Positions 53,391-62,237 of a stretch of DNA of 64,000 bases are shown in pieces. The position numbers and the translations under genes were made by a program. The notes beneath the pieces are model-generated. The model made no database searches. It was not told where the DNA came from and worked only from the letters and a program-made list of their open reading frames with translations. The stretch's first letter is position 1; each line of letters starts with the position of its first letter. This DNA comes from Nitrospiraceae bacterium (GTDB taxonomy: Bacteria > Nitrospirota > Nitrospiria > Nitrospirales > UBA8639), in NCBI GenBank assembly GCA_020632595.1, contig JACKFF010000007.1, forward strand, positions 155,844 to 219,843, given 5' to 3'.

Positions 53391-55595
53391 ATGTCTGATT
53401 TATCTATCCTGTTGGTGATCCCTCCTCTGACTCAACTCAATACGCCATATCCGTCCACGGCCTATTTGACGGGGTTCTTGCGGTCACAAGGGTATCGCAC
53501 CCATCAGGCTGATGTGGGCATTGAAATGGTGTTGGCCCTGTTCTCCCGTGGCGGCCTGAGCCGGGTCTTTGCCGAAATCCGGAAGACGTCCCTTGATGAA
53601 CTGCCTGGTGAGGCGCGGCAAATGCTGAGTCTGGAGCGGGCGTATGTCGAGACGATTGATCCGGTGATTAGCTTTTTGCAGGGTCGAAATCCCACCTTGG
53701 CTTCGCGCATTTGTCAGGGCACCTTCCTTCCCCAGGGTCCACGCTTTTCCTTAAAGAGTTCAGAAAACCAAGATGGGAAACATCGTGCATACAATCAAGC
53801 CGACCAGGCCAAGCATCTGGCAACCTTGTATCTTGAAGATCTCGCCGACCTGGTTCAGGCCACCATTACGCCCCACTTTGCGTTGAGTCGCTATGCCGAA
53901 TCCATTGCCATGCAGGCGAATTCCTATGATCGTCTTGAGGAAGCCCTAGCCCAACCCATGAGTCTCACTGACGAGTGGATGGTGGATGCGCTCTGGCGGC
54001 ATGTGGACCGGCATCAACCCGCTGTCGTCGGATTTTCGGTGCCGTTTCCAGGCAATCTGTATGGCGCTCTTCGGATGGGGCAACAATTGCGTGGCAGAAG
54101 GCCGGAAATCAAAGTCGTGCTTGGGGGAGGGTATCCCAATACGGAGTTGCGCCGGATACGGGACCCTCGTCTGTTTGAAGTCGTTGATTTCGTGACCCTT
54201 GACGATGGGGAGCGGCCCTTCCTCTGTCTGTTGAAATACCTGGAAGGAAAACGGAGAGAGCCCGATCTGTGCCGGACGTTTCTTCGTTCAGGGCAAAATG
54301 TCGTCTGGCAGAACGGAGCCGGCGAACCGGACCTTTCGCAGGTCGAACTGGGAACCCCAACCTACGACGGATTACCTCTCAATCAGTATATTTCCGTGCT
54401 GGATACGTTGAATCCCATGCATCGGCTCTGGTCCGATGGACATTGGAATAAGTTAACGGTGGCCCATGGATGTTACTGGAAGCAATGTACGTTCTGCGAT
54501 GTGGGGCTGGATTACATCGGCCGGTATGAAGTCTCTCCGGGCGAAGTGTTGGTGGATCGGATCGAAGCCCTTATCGCCGAAACGGGACGTTGCGGGTTTC
54601 ACTTCGTGGATGAGGCCGCTCCGCCGGCGGGATTGAAAAATCTGGCGCTATCTCTGCTCGAACGGGAGGTCACCATTTCCTGGTGGGGAAACGTCCGGTT
54701 TGAACCGGCGTTTACGCCGGACCTGTGTCGTCTGCTGGCCGCCTCCGGCTGCATTGCCTTGAGCGCCGGTTTGGAAGCGGCGTGTGATCGTCTGCTGGCC
54801 TTGGTCAAAAAAGGTATTACCGTCGACCAAACTGTTCGGGTCGTTCAGGCCTGCCGGGACGCGGGGATTCTGGTTCATGCCTATCTGATGTATGGGCTTC
54901 CCAGTGAGACAATCGGGGAAACGATTGAAAGCCTCGAACGGGTACGCCAATTGTTTGCGCATGACCTCATTCAATCGGCCTTCTGGCATCGGTTTACCAC
55001 CACTGCCCACAGTCCGATCGGCTTACATCCCCAAGCCTATGGCATTCACCTCGTCGGACCGGCATTCGGAGGGTTCGCGGAAAATGATCTGGTTCATGTG
55101 GATGATCTGGCATCAATGCCGGAATGGATCGGAGAGGGTCTGCGAGCGGCGCTTTGGCATTACAAAGAAGGGTTGGAATTGACCCGGGATGTCCGTGAAT
55201 GGTTTCCGGAGCGCGTCCCGAAACCCAAGGTTAAACGTACCTGGGTCAAGCAGGTCTTGGAGAGCGAAGAGCGGGAAGACCATTCCAGGTTAGAGCGAAG
55301 ATTCGTCTGGATCGGCGGGCAGCCGGATGTTGATCGAGGAAGTGGCGAACAATACAAAATCATTTTGCCGAACCGAACAACAGATGAAGAAGTGAGGCTG
55401 AAGCGAGGCCAAGGGGAATGGTTTCTGAATCTGATCGAACGTGCCGTGCCGGTGCATCAAGCCGGGGGACATCGGTATCCTATTTATAAAGAAGTTCGGG
55501 CGGGCTTTCCGTTTGGCGGACCCAAGGGGTTTGATAAGTGGTGGCAGTCCGCCTCTGCCCACAAAGCCAGAGCCGTCGGCCTGCTGCTAGTGTAA
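53391..55595 (+). CDS. B12-binding-type radical SAM protein
   Basis: The 734-residue protein has an N-terminal cobalamin-binding-like fold (SILLVIPPLTQLNTPYPSTAYL, IKVVLGGGYPN), a radical SAM core with an iron-sulfur motif in HGCYWKQCTFCDV near residue 364, and the downstream GxxxE-type and HAYLMYGLPSET segments of the class. The three cysteines are spaced CX4CX2C rather than the canonical CX3CX2C. No DxHxxG lower-ligand motif is visible in the cobalamin domain, so cobalamin may bind base-off or not at all. It follows the Alpha-E gene by 195 bases on the same strand. The substrate is unknown. Confidence 0.85.
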   Translation: MSDLSILLVIPPLTQLNTPYPSTAYLTGFLRSQGYRTHQADVGIEMVLALFSRGGLSRVFAEIRKTSLDELPGEARQMLSLERAYVETIDPVISFLQGRNPTLASRICQGTFLPQGPRFSLKSSENQDGKHRAYNQADQAKHLATLYLEDLADLVQATITPHFALSRYAESIAMQANSYDRLEEALAQPMSLTDEWMVDALWRHVDRHQPAVVGFSVPFPGNLYGALRMGQQLRGRRPEIKVVLGGGYPNTELRRIRDPRLFEVVDFVTLDDGERPFLCLLKYLEGKRREPDLCRTFLRSGQNVVWQNGAGEPDLSQVELGTPTYDGLPLNQYISVLDTLNPMHRLWSDGHWNKLTVAHGCYWKQCTFCDVGLDYIGRYEVSPGEVLVDRIEALIAETGRCGFHFVDEAAPPAGLKNLALSLLEREVTISWWGNVRFEPAFTPDLCRLLAASGCIALSAGLEAACDRLLALVKKGITVDQTVRVVQACRDAGILVHAYLMYGLPSETIGETIESLERVRQLFAHDLIQSAFWHRFTTTAHSPIGLHPQAYGIHLVGPAFGGFAENDLVHVDDLASMPEWIGEGLRAALWHYKEGLELTRDVREWFPERVPKPKVKRTWVKQVLESEEREDHSRLERRFVWIGGQPDVDRGSGEQYKIILPNRTTDEEVRLKRGQGEWFLNLIERAVPVHQAGGHRYPIYKEVRAGFPFGGPKGFDKWWQSASAHKARAVGLLLV

Positions 55596-55938
55596 GTTCC
55601 CGGCGTCTCATGGAGATTTCCTTGATAAGAGAGTGATGGCGACAGGCATTTGTCAGTCGGATTGGAAACAGATCCTTCGATTCTCTCAGGATAATAAACA
55701 GATAACTGAGGCAGGTGCCGCCTTTCTTATCATGCTGAGCCCATTCGACCGCGCTCAGGGTAGGCAAGGCGCAGCATCCAGCTTCCCCAAAGACTGGCCT
55801 AGATGCCGAGGGTTCACTAGGGGTGAGCCCGGGACAAAAATCATTGGCTATTTCGTTTTGTCCCTTTCACAAGGTATAACCAGTCCAATCAGCATTTCGG
55901 TAGACTATTTCTACACACTATTATTATCAGGAGGCATC
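55596..55938. other. Intergenic stretch with a short palindromic repeat
   Basis: About 340 bases. ATGCTGAGCCCATTCGACCGCGCTCAGG near 55733 forms an imperfect hairpin of the kind often seen as REP-like repeats. The open frame from 55633 is not used: the real start with AGGAGG is at 55939. Confidence 0.4.
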
Positions 55939-56376
55939 ATGACCACAGCACAGTATCCACGCAGTCCCAAAGAACAAGTCGGCGGGCTTTGCCATCTCGG
56001 ACGACTCATCGACAAAGTCCGGATGCGGAATGCCGGACAGATTCAAGACTACAATTATCTCACCGTCGGCTTCGATAAATATTTGTTGGATAAATTGGAA
56101 ATCAAAGGAGAGGATTTTGAAAAGCGCGTGCTGCAAGGCGGGACGGACGCAGAGATTGCCGACTGGGTGAGATCTAACGGGAAAAGCCTGAGCGATGCGG
56201 AAAAAGCCGAATGGAATGATATGGTGCTGACATTCGGCCCGAAAGCTCCAATGGCGCAGAAAGCCTTTGACGAATATAAAGCCGGTCTGGCGAAAAAACG
56301 GGGTGTGTCGGTGGAGTCCCTTTCCCATATCACCACGTGGTTCAGTCTCATCGAACACGACGAAGCCCGGATGTAG
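55939..56376 (+). CDS. DUF5069 family protein
   Basis: The 145-residue protein begins MTTAQYPRSPKEQVGGLCHLGRLIDKVRM and contains NYLTVGFDKYLLDKL, the DUF5069 pattern. It is a soluble helical protein of unknown function common in Nitrospirota and several other phyla. ATG 55939 is chosen because AGGAGG lies 6 bases upstream. A decayed second copy of the C-terminal part is at 58973-59172. Confidence 0.85.
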   Translation: MTTAQYPRSPKEQVGGLCHLGRLIDKVRMRNAGQIQDYNYLTVGFDKYLLDKLEIKGEDFEKRVLQGGTDAEIADWVRSNGKSLSDAEKAEWNDMVLTFGPKAPMAQKAFDEYKAGLAKKRGVSVESLSHITTWFSLIEHDEARM

Positions 56377-56628
56377 CCAACCGTTGGAATCAGATACTCT
56401 CCCCCATATTGGTGCCCGAGGTTTTGTGGAAAACACGAGTTCTGGAATCACAGACTTGAAGTAAGCGCAGTAGCGCCATCATCACCCGAACAACCATGGA
56501 GAGGTTAGGGATGCCGGTGGTGCCTGTCAGCGATCTGGCTTTGCGCGACGGAGGCCTGGTCGATCCGGCGATGTGAGGGTGATGGACATGGCGGCCTTAT
56601 ATCAATTCTCTCTTAAGCGAAGAGCCAT

Positions 56629-57600
56629 ATGTGTAAGAAATTACATGAAGAGCACAAAAACCTAATGCTCTATACGAATGAATCTGGGCTTTTGGGCATT
56701 GTCACAAGCAAAACGCTTTGGGCCAGCCACACCTCTTTTTTGAATGATTCAGAGGAGATTGTAGGATTCTTAAACCGCGTACTCCCAAACATCCTGCAAC
56801 CGGAATTTGAAAGGTATGTTGAGAGCTCTGCAGAACTTTCCACGCTTGTCCGGACCGCACGTCAGTGGGGAATAGATTTACAGGACTCTTGGTTCAGAAA
56901 GATGGTTGACGGATTGACGGAGGCGGAGCGTAGGGCCCAGGACCACTACGTCACCTCTTTTTGCACAACCGATGATCCATGGATATCCGAACACGGCCTG
57001 TTAAGCCAGTGGCGTGGATATGGACCAGATGGGGGCTATGCCATTATTTTTGATACGAAGGAGCTAGCCTCACTTCTTACTGCAGAAGGCCGGATCTATC
57101 ATGAGGAGACTATCCTCGTTGGTGATGTGCAATATGACATGGCAGAGTTGTCCAAAGTTCAAGACAAAAAAGTCCTGGAGTGTATCCAGTATGTAAGGGA
57201 GGCGTTCTTAGCCCACCTCGAAACAGGAGACATTGAGAGATTCATTCCTGCATTCGAAAGGATCACCATTCTGTCAGAATTGTGCAAACACAGAGGTTTT
57301 GCTGAGGAGAAGGAGGTTCGAATAGTAGTCAGCGAACCTTCAGTCGAAGTCGGCCCAGACCCCTCGAATCAAAGCGGAAAGTCATATCGTAGAGCGCACA
57401 GCTATCTTCGCGACGGTGCAGTTGTGCCCTGCATCCATCTTTTTGAGGATCAGACATCTAATGCTTTGCCAATCCGACGCGTTATTATAGGGCCTCACCC
57501 AGAAAAGCAGCAACGAGAAAAGGCCGTGGAAATTCTCCTGCGCAACCACGGTGTCAACGCAGAAGTATCTGTGTCAGATACGCCATTTCGTGGAAAGTAG
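56629..57600 (+). CDS. DUF2971 family protein
   Basis: The 323-residue protein has the DUF2971 pattern: LWASHTSFLNDSEEI near the start, YVTSFCTTDDPWISEHGLLSQWRGYGPDGGYAIIF in the middle, and CKHRGFAEEKEVRIVV toward the end. Members are found in genomic islands and with defence genes; their biochemical role is unknown. Its composition is more AT-rich than the flanking core genes. A hairpin with a T-rich loop lies 50 bases downstream. Confidence 0.8.
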   Translation: MCKKLHEEHKNLMLYTNESGLLGIVTSKTLWASHTSFLNDSEEIVGFLNRVLPNILQPEFERYVESSAELSTLVRTARQWGIDLQDSWFRKMVDGLTEAERRAQDHYVTSFCTTDDPWISEHGLLSQWRGYGPDGGYAIIFDTKELASLLTAEGRIYHEETILVGDVQYDMAELSKVQDKKVLECIQYVREAFLAHLETGDIERFIPAFERITILSELCKHRGFAEEKEVRIVVSEPSVEVGPDPSNQSGKSYRRAHSYLRDGAVVPCIHLFEDQTSNALPIRRVIIGPHPEKQQREKAVEILLRNHGVNAEVSVSDTPFRGK

Positions 57601-57650
57601 GCATTCTGTACTTGTGAGAGTTAGTGGTCGGGATCCTTCTTTTGCCGTTA

Positions 57651-57667
57651 CAGTAAAATTTTTACTG
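57651..57667 (+). terminator. Probable terminator of the DUF2971 gene
   Basis: CAGTAAAA and TTTTACTG form an 8-bp stem (CAGTAAAATTTTTACTG) 50 bases after the DUF2971 stop. AT-rich and no extended T-run, so moderate support. Confidence 0.4.
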
Positions 57668-58161
57668 CACCCTCTAACTAGTACGTTGACAGAACAAGTT
57701 TAGCTCAGCTGCTGAGGATTAAATCCCTCTTCTGCATGTGTCAGTTTTTCAGAAGCGGACAGATTGTGGGCTCCGCAATTCCAAGCGGCGCTCCGTAACT
57801 TTCTCGTCAACACGAAAAAAAAGACTCTTCCGCCTCTTTGAATTTTTCCCCATACTCTCCAATTGGCACGGGTAGACGCCACCTGCTACCCAAAGGTTGA
57901 ATATTTGGCAGAGAAATAATGCGCGGGGTAAGAAGAGGATCATACAGAATTTATGGTTCTAGCCCTATAGCTTTACAATGCGTATCGGGAATCCTTGGGG
58001 GATGCCAGAAAAAAAGCGCTGGCAGGTGTGCACATCGGACTTTTGTACCTAACTTTCGTGTCAACGTGATTTTCCGTGTTGCCGGGTTTCGCCCCGGCTG
58101 GCGAGGCCCTTTTGTTTCGGCAAAAGGCCCAAAAACCAATGGCGCCCCGTCCGGCCTCAAT

Positions 58162-58248
58162 AAAAAAAAGGAGGGACGCCAGACTTAGGAGGGCGGACCA
58201 ACTCGCTCCACTCATACAAGGCCCGCCAGCGGATGAGAGCGTCCCTCC
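58162..58248 (-). terminator. Large stem-loop with T-run, minus strand
   Basis: GGAGGGACGC (58170-58179) and GCGTCCCTCC (58239-58248) pair perfectly, with GGCGG/CCGCC pairing inside the loop. On the minus strand, eight T follow (58169-58162). It lies downstream of the minus-strand gene 58360-58806 and probably terminates it. The elaborate loop could also be a small RNA. Confidence 0.6.
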
Positions 58249-58359
58249 CTTTGTCCGGGCGGCAGGCGTCGGACCAGGGAGCCGAAACTTTCAGGCACTT
58301 ACATGAAAGAGCGAGGAGCCACATAATTCTGAATGATCCTAAGAGGGATACATTCGGAG

Positions 58360-58806
58360 TCAGAGCGGGATTTTCGGCGGGCCGGAAATATCCTCGAAGG
58401 AGAGAATATGGCGGTGACCTTTTCCGTCGTCCTGGACGATCAGTTCCAGAGGCAGCCCTTTCGAAAGATTTGACAGTTTTTCCCATTGCTCGGAATCCCT
58501 GGGTTGGACCGCTAAGGTGGCATCCCCGGGGACGAGCTTCCATCCTGATTCAAACAACGGTCTTTCATCTGATCGTTGTTCCCAATTTAACCAGAGGGTC
58601 TGCCGGTCCTTTTCGATATATCGGACGGTGCCCCGGATAGCCGTGGGTTGAGAAAAATTAGTGATCCCTTTTATGAAGGTGTCCAGCGGATGAGGTTCAG
58701 TTTCGAGCTGTGCCTGAGCGATGCCAGCCGTCAATCCCAATCCCAGGCAGGCGGCAAAGCTTAAGGGAAGGAGACCAGCAAATGGTGAGAAGCGTCGTGT
58801 CGTCAT
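58360..58806 (-). CDS. Exported hypothetical protein, beta-rich
   Basis: ATG 58806 is chosen: GAGG lies 6 bases upstream and it begins a signal peptide (PFAGLLPLSFAACLGLGLTAGIAQA). The 148-residue product has a beta-rich mature part (AIRGTVRYIEKDRQTLWLNW, LPLELIVQDDGKGHRHIL) that loosely resembles the small exported protein at 22749-23084. No known family is assigned. Confidence 0.6.
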   Translation of the reverse strand: MTTRRFSPFAGLLPLSFAACLGLGLTAGIAQAQLETEPHPLDTFIKGITNFSQPTAIRGTVRYIEKDRQTLWLNWEQRSDERPLFESGWKLVPGDATLAVQPRDSEQWEKLSNLSKGLPLELIVQDDGKGHRHILSFEDISGPPKIPL

Positions 58807-58972
58807 GGGTAACCTCACAGGTGAGAGGAAGAATGACATCTCCGACTGTTTAATTTAATCATAAGCAGAGATGATTCACAAATGCCGGAATTTTATGGTT
58901 GGCTTGAGTTGGAATGTGAAACGTTCGCAAGAACCAGGGCATCCTAAAATTAGCACTCATGATTGCTTGAGG

Positions 58973-59172
58973 GATAGAACGAAGGAGTGGTCACCATTGG
59001 TCCCAACAATGAATAGGTGCAGAAAGTATATAATGGCTATAATGCTGAGGTTGTCAAAAATCGGGGTGTGTCAGTCGATCAGCTTCTCAATATGATGAGA
59101 GCTTGGCTCTATCTCATCGAACACGGCGAAGACCGGATGTATGGTATTAGAAGGATTGATCAGAAAAGTTGA
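58973..59172 (+). pseudogene. DUF5069 relic
   Basis: The frame ending at 59172 reads VQKVYNGYNAEVVKNRGVSV, then DQLLNMMRAWLYLIEHGEDRM. This matches the C-terminal residues of the DUF5069 gene at 55939 (AQKAFDEYKAGLAKKRGVSV, then SLSHITTWFSLIEHDEARM). Upstream, DRTKEWSPLVP resembles the preceding segment in another frame, and stops intervene. It is a decayed copy, with no start and several frame breaks. Confidence 0.7.
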
Positions 59173-59426
59173 CCTCTTAAAAATCAGGATGGCAAAAAAC
59201 AATGAATGATTTGCCTGACCAAAATGGGAAAGAAGGGGGAATTAATCGCATTCCAGGAATTTAACCATATGAAAAGGGCTTCTGGTTCGCTTAATCATGA
59301 TTAAATGTTATTCTCCTTAAAACAAAAGAAATTCTACCAAAGCGAATGCTTATAGTTGGGACAGCTTACAACTTCTTTATTGTTTTAGTCGAAAAAATAC
59401 TTTTAGGATAATACTCGAGGAATTAA

Positions 59427-60713
59427 ATGGCGATTAATATTATTGAAGCTAGCAATTTTAGAAGCTTTAAAGAGTTAAATCTAAGGCTAGGAAATTTCAA
59501 TGTCATTGTTGGAGCCAATGCTTCGGGAAAATCAAATTTTTTGCAAATCTTTCAATTTCTAAAAGATATAGCTACTAAAGATATTAATAATGCAATTTCT
59601 TTGCAAGGAGGAGTTCAGTATCTTCGAAACATCAACCAATCGAATTGTGAGGAGTTATGCCTGAAGGTTGAGTTTGATCTCGCAAATAAGGGTATCTTAC
59701 TTAAGAAGAAGGAGCAGCTATTTGGAATTCGATTTTCTAGTGGGGGTTATAATCTTGTAATTAAATTTAAAAAAAGTCGGAATGGGTACACAATAATGAA
59801 GGAGGAATTGAAACATCATGGATTGGTATATCGATTAGAGAGGACAAAGGGGCAAAAAAAAGCCAGGGTAAAAAGCGGTGGTGAGGGTAATTTCAAAGAA
59901 AAAGAACAATTAGGCCAGGTTTCTGTAGTGCAATCAAGAAAGGAAGGAAAACCAGACTTTGGATTCGAAAAAGAAGGCAGCTTCGATCTTGAGCTACAAG
60001 ATTTTGTTCCTGACTTTTTTCAAAATCTGGAACTTCCCGAAAGTTTTAGTGTTTTAGCGTTTCCCATTTTCTCTCCTGTAATTGGAAAGCAATTTTCCTC
60101 CATATCTATTTATGATTTTGATCCTAAATTGCCCAAAAAAGCTTCCCCTATAACTGGAAAGTCTGACCTCGAAGAAGACGGTGGTAATTTAGCCATCGTC
60201 GTTCAAAATATCATTGAAGATGGTGTGAAAAAGAAAAAGTTTTTGAGTTTATTGGAAGACTTGATTCCGTTGATTAAGGATGTATGTGTAGAAAAATATG
60301 CAGATAAATCTATTTTATTTAAATTGCGTGAGGCGTATTCAAAAAAGCACTATTTGCCGGCTTCATTAATATCTGACGGCACTATTAATGTAATTGCTTT
60401 AATAATTGCATTGTATTTTGAAGATTCAAATCTTTTGATCATTGAAGAGCCTGAAAGAAACATACACCCTTATCTTATGTCCAAAGTTGTTGAACTTATG
60501 CGAGACTCATCCTCTCGGAAGCAAATCATTGTTTCCACTCATAATCCAGAAATAGTTAAGCATGCTGGCATTGAAAACTTATACCTCATCTCACGAGACG
60601 AAAGCGGGTTTTCTCTTGTAAATAGACCGAAGGATGATAGAGATGTAAAGGTTTTTCTGAAAAACCAAATTGGTGTAGATGAATTGTTTGTCCAAAATCT
60701 TTTGAGTTTTTAA
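59427..60713 (+). CDS. AAA ATPase of the OLD/RecF-like class (putative defence ATPase)
   Basis: A 428-residue AT-rich gene (GAGGAA 7 bases before ATG). The product starts IIEASNFRSFKELNLRL, has Walker A GANASGKSN (29-37), a divergent middle, a LISDGTINVIAL segment like the ABC/RecF signature, Walker B LLIIEEPERNIHP (about 335-347) and the switch VSTHNPEIV (about 370). This is the AAA_15/AAA_21 type found in OLD, PARIS AriA and other phage-defence proteins. There is no nuclease domain here, and the next gene supplies a TOPRIM-like protein 3 bases downstream, as in two-component ATPase/TOPRIM systems. Defence function is inference. Confidence 0.82.
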   Translation: MAINIIEASNFRSFKELNLRLGNFNVIVGANASGKSNFLQIFQFLKDIATKDINNAISLQGGVQYLRNINQSNCEELCLKVEFDLANKGILLKKKEQLFGIRFSSGGYNLVIKFKKSRNGYTIMKEELKHHGLVYRLERTKGQKKARVKSGGEGNFKEKEQLGQVSVVQSRKEGKPDFGFEKEGSFDLELQDFVPDFFQNLELPESFSVLAFPIFSPVIGKQFSSISIYDFDPKLPKKASPITGKSDLEEDGGNLAIVVQNIIEDGVKKKKFLSLLEDLIPLIKDVCVEKYADKSILFKLREAYSKKHYLPASLISDGTINVIALIIALYFEDSNLLIIEEPERNIHPYLMSKVVELMRDSSSRKQIIVSTHNPEIVKHAGIENLYLISRDESGFSLVNRPKDDRDVKVFLKNQIGVDELFVQNLLSF

Positions 60714-60849
60714 AAAATGAATAGGAGCCGTATAGTAATATTTGTTGAAGGGGCAGATGACGAAAGGTTCTTTGAGAAAATAATAAAGCCGAAGTTGGAA
60801 CCTAGAATTGTAGAAATTCGCTCATATGCACATCTGAATAATAGTAAAA

Positions 60850-60857
60850 TGAAAAGA
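60850..60857. repeat. 8-bp target-site duplication, left copy
   Basis: TGAAAAGA immediately left of the ISL3-type element; the identical right copy is at 62230-62237. Eight bases is the usual ISL3 duplication length. Confidence 0.9.
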
Positions 60858-62229
60858 GGCTCTTCTCCAAAGTGAGTGGGTGATTTTGGGTTGTTTTTCA
60901 GATGGGCTTGAGCATACAGGTCAAGACTTTCAGGCGGAGATACTCCTCATCGCGTAACCCATACGCCCGGCGTTGAATCACCCGGATCTTATTGTTGAGT
61001 CCCTCCACGAACCCAAGCGAAACTTTATTCTCAGCCTTGGCATAGGCGGCAATCCCATCCCAGTGCCGCTCGATCATCTCCGCAAAGTCTTCGAAGGGTT
61101 TCAGGCGCTGCCTCTTCAATGCGGCTTTCCAGTTCTCGAAAAACCTCCGCGCCCAGCCTTCGGTCTGGTACTCCCATAACTGGCCGAAGGATTCCTTCAG
61201 CACATAGGCCGTGTGGAGTCGCTTGTTCGCATCGAGGAGCTTTTTCAGCGCCTGTCGTCCCTCAAGGGTCAGATTCTCCTTTCGTGACAGGAGGGTATAC
61301 TTTTGCCCCTTGATAAACGACCGGTCCCTCTCCGTCAGCCGCTTGTATTCCTGTTTGCGCACCGTATCGAGCGCCTGACCGAGATGCCGCATCACGTGAA
61401 ATTTGTCATACAAGATCGCGGCCTGAGGCGCATGCTTCACGGTCGAACTCTCGAAGGCCCGCCACATATCCATCACCGCCAACTGAATGCCAGCCACTTT
61501 CTTGGCTTCCAACCCCTCGTAGAACCGATCCAGGCTCTCTTCGGAGCGATCGACGCCTCCGAACCAGATCGGCCGCCGCCTCACCAGATCGCTGACCACA
61601 ATCCGGTAGGTCTGCCCCTTTTTGATGGAGAGCTCGTCAATGCCAATGGCCTTGGGGCCCGGCGTCCCTGTGCGCCGGAGCTGCTCCTGCATATACTCCT
61701 TCTCCAAGCTCTTCACGGTCTTCCAATCGAGCTTGAGCTCCCTGGCCACGTCCTTGACGGCCGTTTCCCGACAGCGGCGCCCCACATACCAGGCAAATCG
61801 CTTCGTGTAAAACGGGTTGGTCGCCAGCCAGGGAAACGTTTCCTGCTTCACCTTGCCACACCGGCGACATCGAACCCGGCGGACCTCCACTTCCAGGTAG
61901 ATGCGCAGCTCCCCACAGGACAGGTCCCGAATGTGCCGGACCCTGCGATCGTAGAAACTCCGATGGAGGGTCCCACAACATCCACACGCGGTTTTTTTTG
62001 ACGCCGCCCCAGCCGAATAATCCGGGCCTGCGGATCGCCGAATATTCCCTTGATCGTGGCTCTTGGACAAAACCCAGGGAAACGGTATGTGTCCAGCAGG
62101 CTCTTGCTCGTTGACATCCGGTGATCATGACAGATTTTTCTCGTGTTTAAAACACTGTATCCCCTTGCCCTACTCGCCTTTCCCAGCCGCTACGGTCTAA
62201 CTTTTACCCACTCGTTTGGGAGAAGACCC
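60858..62229 (-). mobile_element. ISL3-type insertion sequence, 1372 bp
   Basis: The left end is GGCTCTTCTCCAAAGTGAGT. The right end read on the other strand is GGGTCTTCTCCCAAACGAGT. These are inverted repeats matching the ISL3-type GGCTCTTC ends. The element is flanked by TGAAAAGA on both sides, so it inserted recently and its borders are exact. It carries one transposase gene on the minus strand. Confidence 0.92.
60898..62117 (-). CDS. ISL3-family transposase, with a -1 frame change at an A8 run
   Basis: The N-terminus (MSTSKSLLDTYRFPGFCPRA... RLGRRQKK) is encoded from ATG 62117. The zinc-finger part (CGCCG, CRRCG) and the DDE catalytic domain are in the -1 frame (open from 62070). The two meet at eight A's on the minus strand (61999-61992), an ideal slippery site; -1 slippage gives QKKTACGCCG. 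Catalytic acids are visible in IGIDELSI, VMDMWRAF and GFVEGLNNKIR. Either programmed frameshifting or a mutation (or sequencing error) accounts for it. Total length about 406 residues. Confidence 0.85.
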
Positions 62230-62237
62230 TGAAAAGA
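62230..62237. repeat. 8-bp target-site duplication, right copy
   Basis: TGAAAAGA, identical to 60850-60857. After it the interrupted TOPRIM-like gene continues in the correct frame. Confidence 0.9.

Larger units (their letters stand above)
57601..58359. other. Long intergenic region, no confident gene
   Basis: About 760 bases holding two hairpins, at 57651-57667 and 58162-58248. Minus-strand frames (57700-57943, 57951-58215) have coding-like stretches (for example VDEKVTERRLELRSPQSVRF) but no start signals or family. They may be relics or a repeated spacer. Confidence 0.4.

Noticed and set aside
57700..58215. Several minus-strand frames in the long intergenic region
   Set aside because: Some stretches look coding, but there is no start signal, no family, and frames change often. 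Noted as possible relics only.
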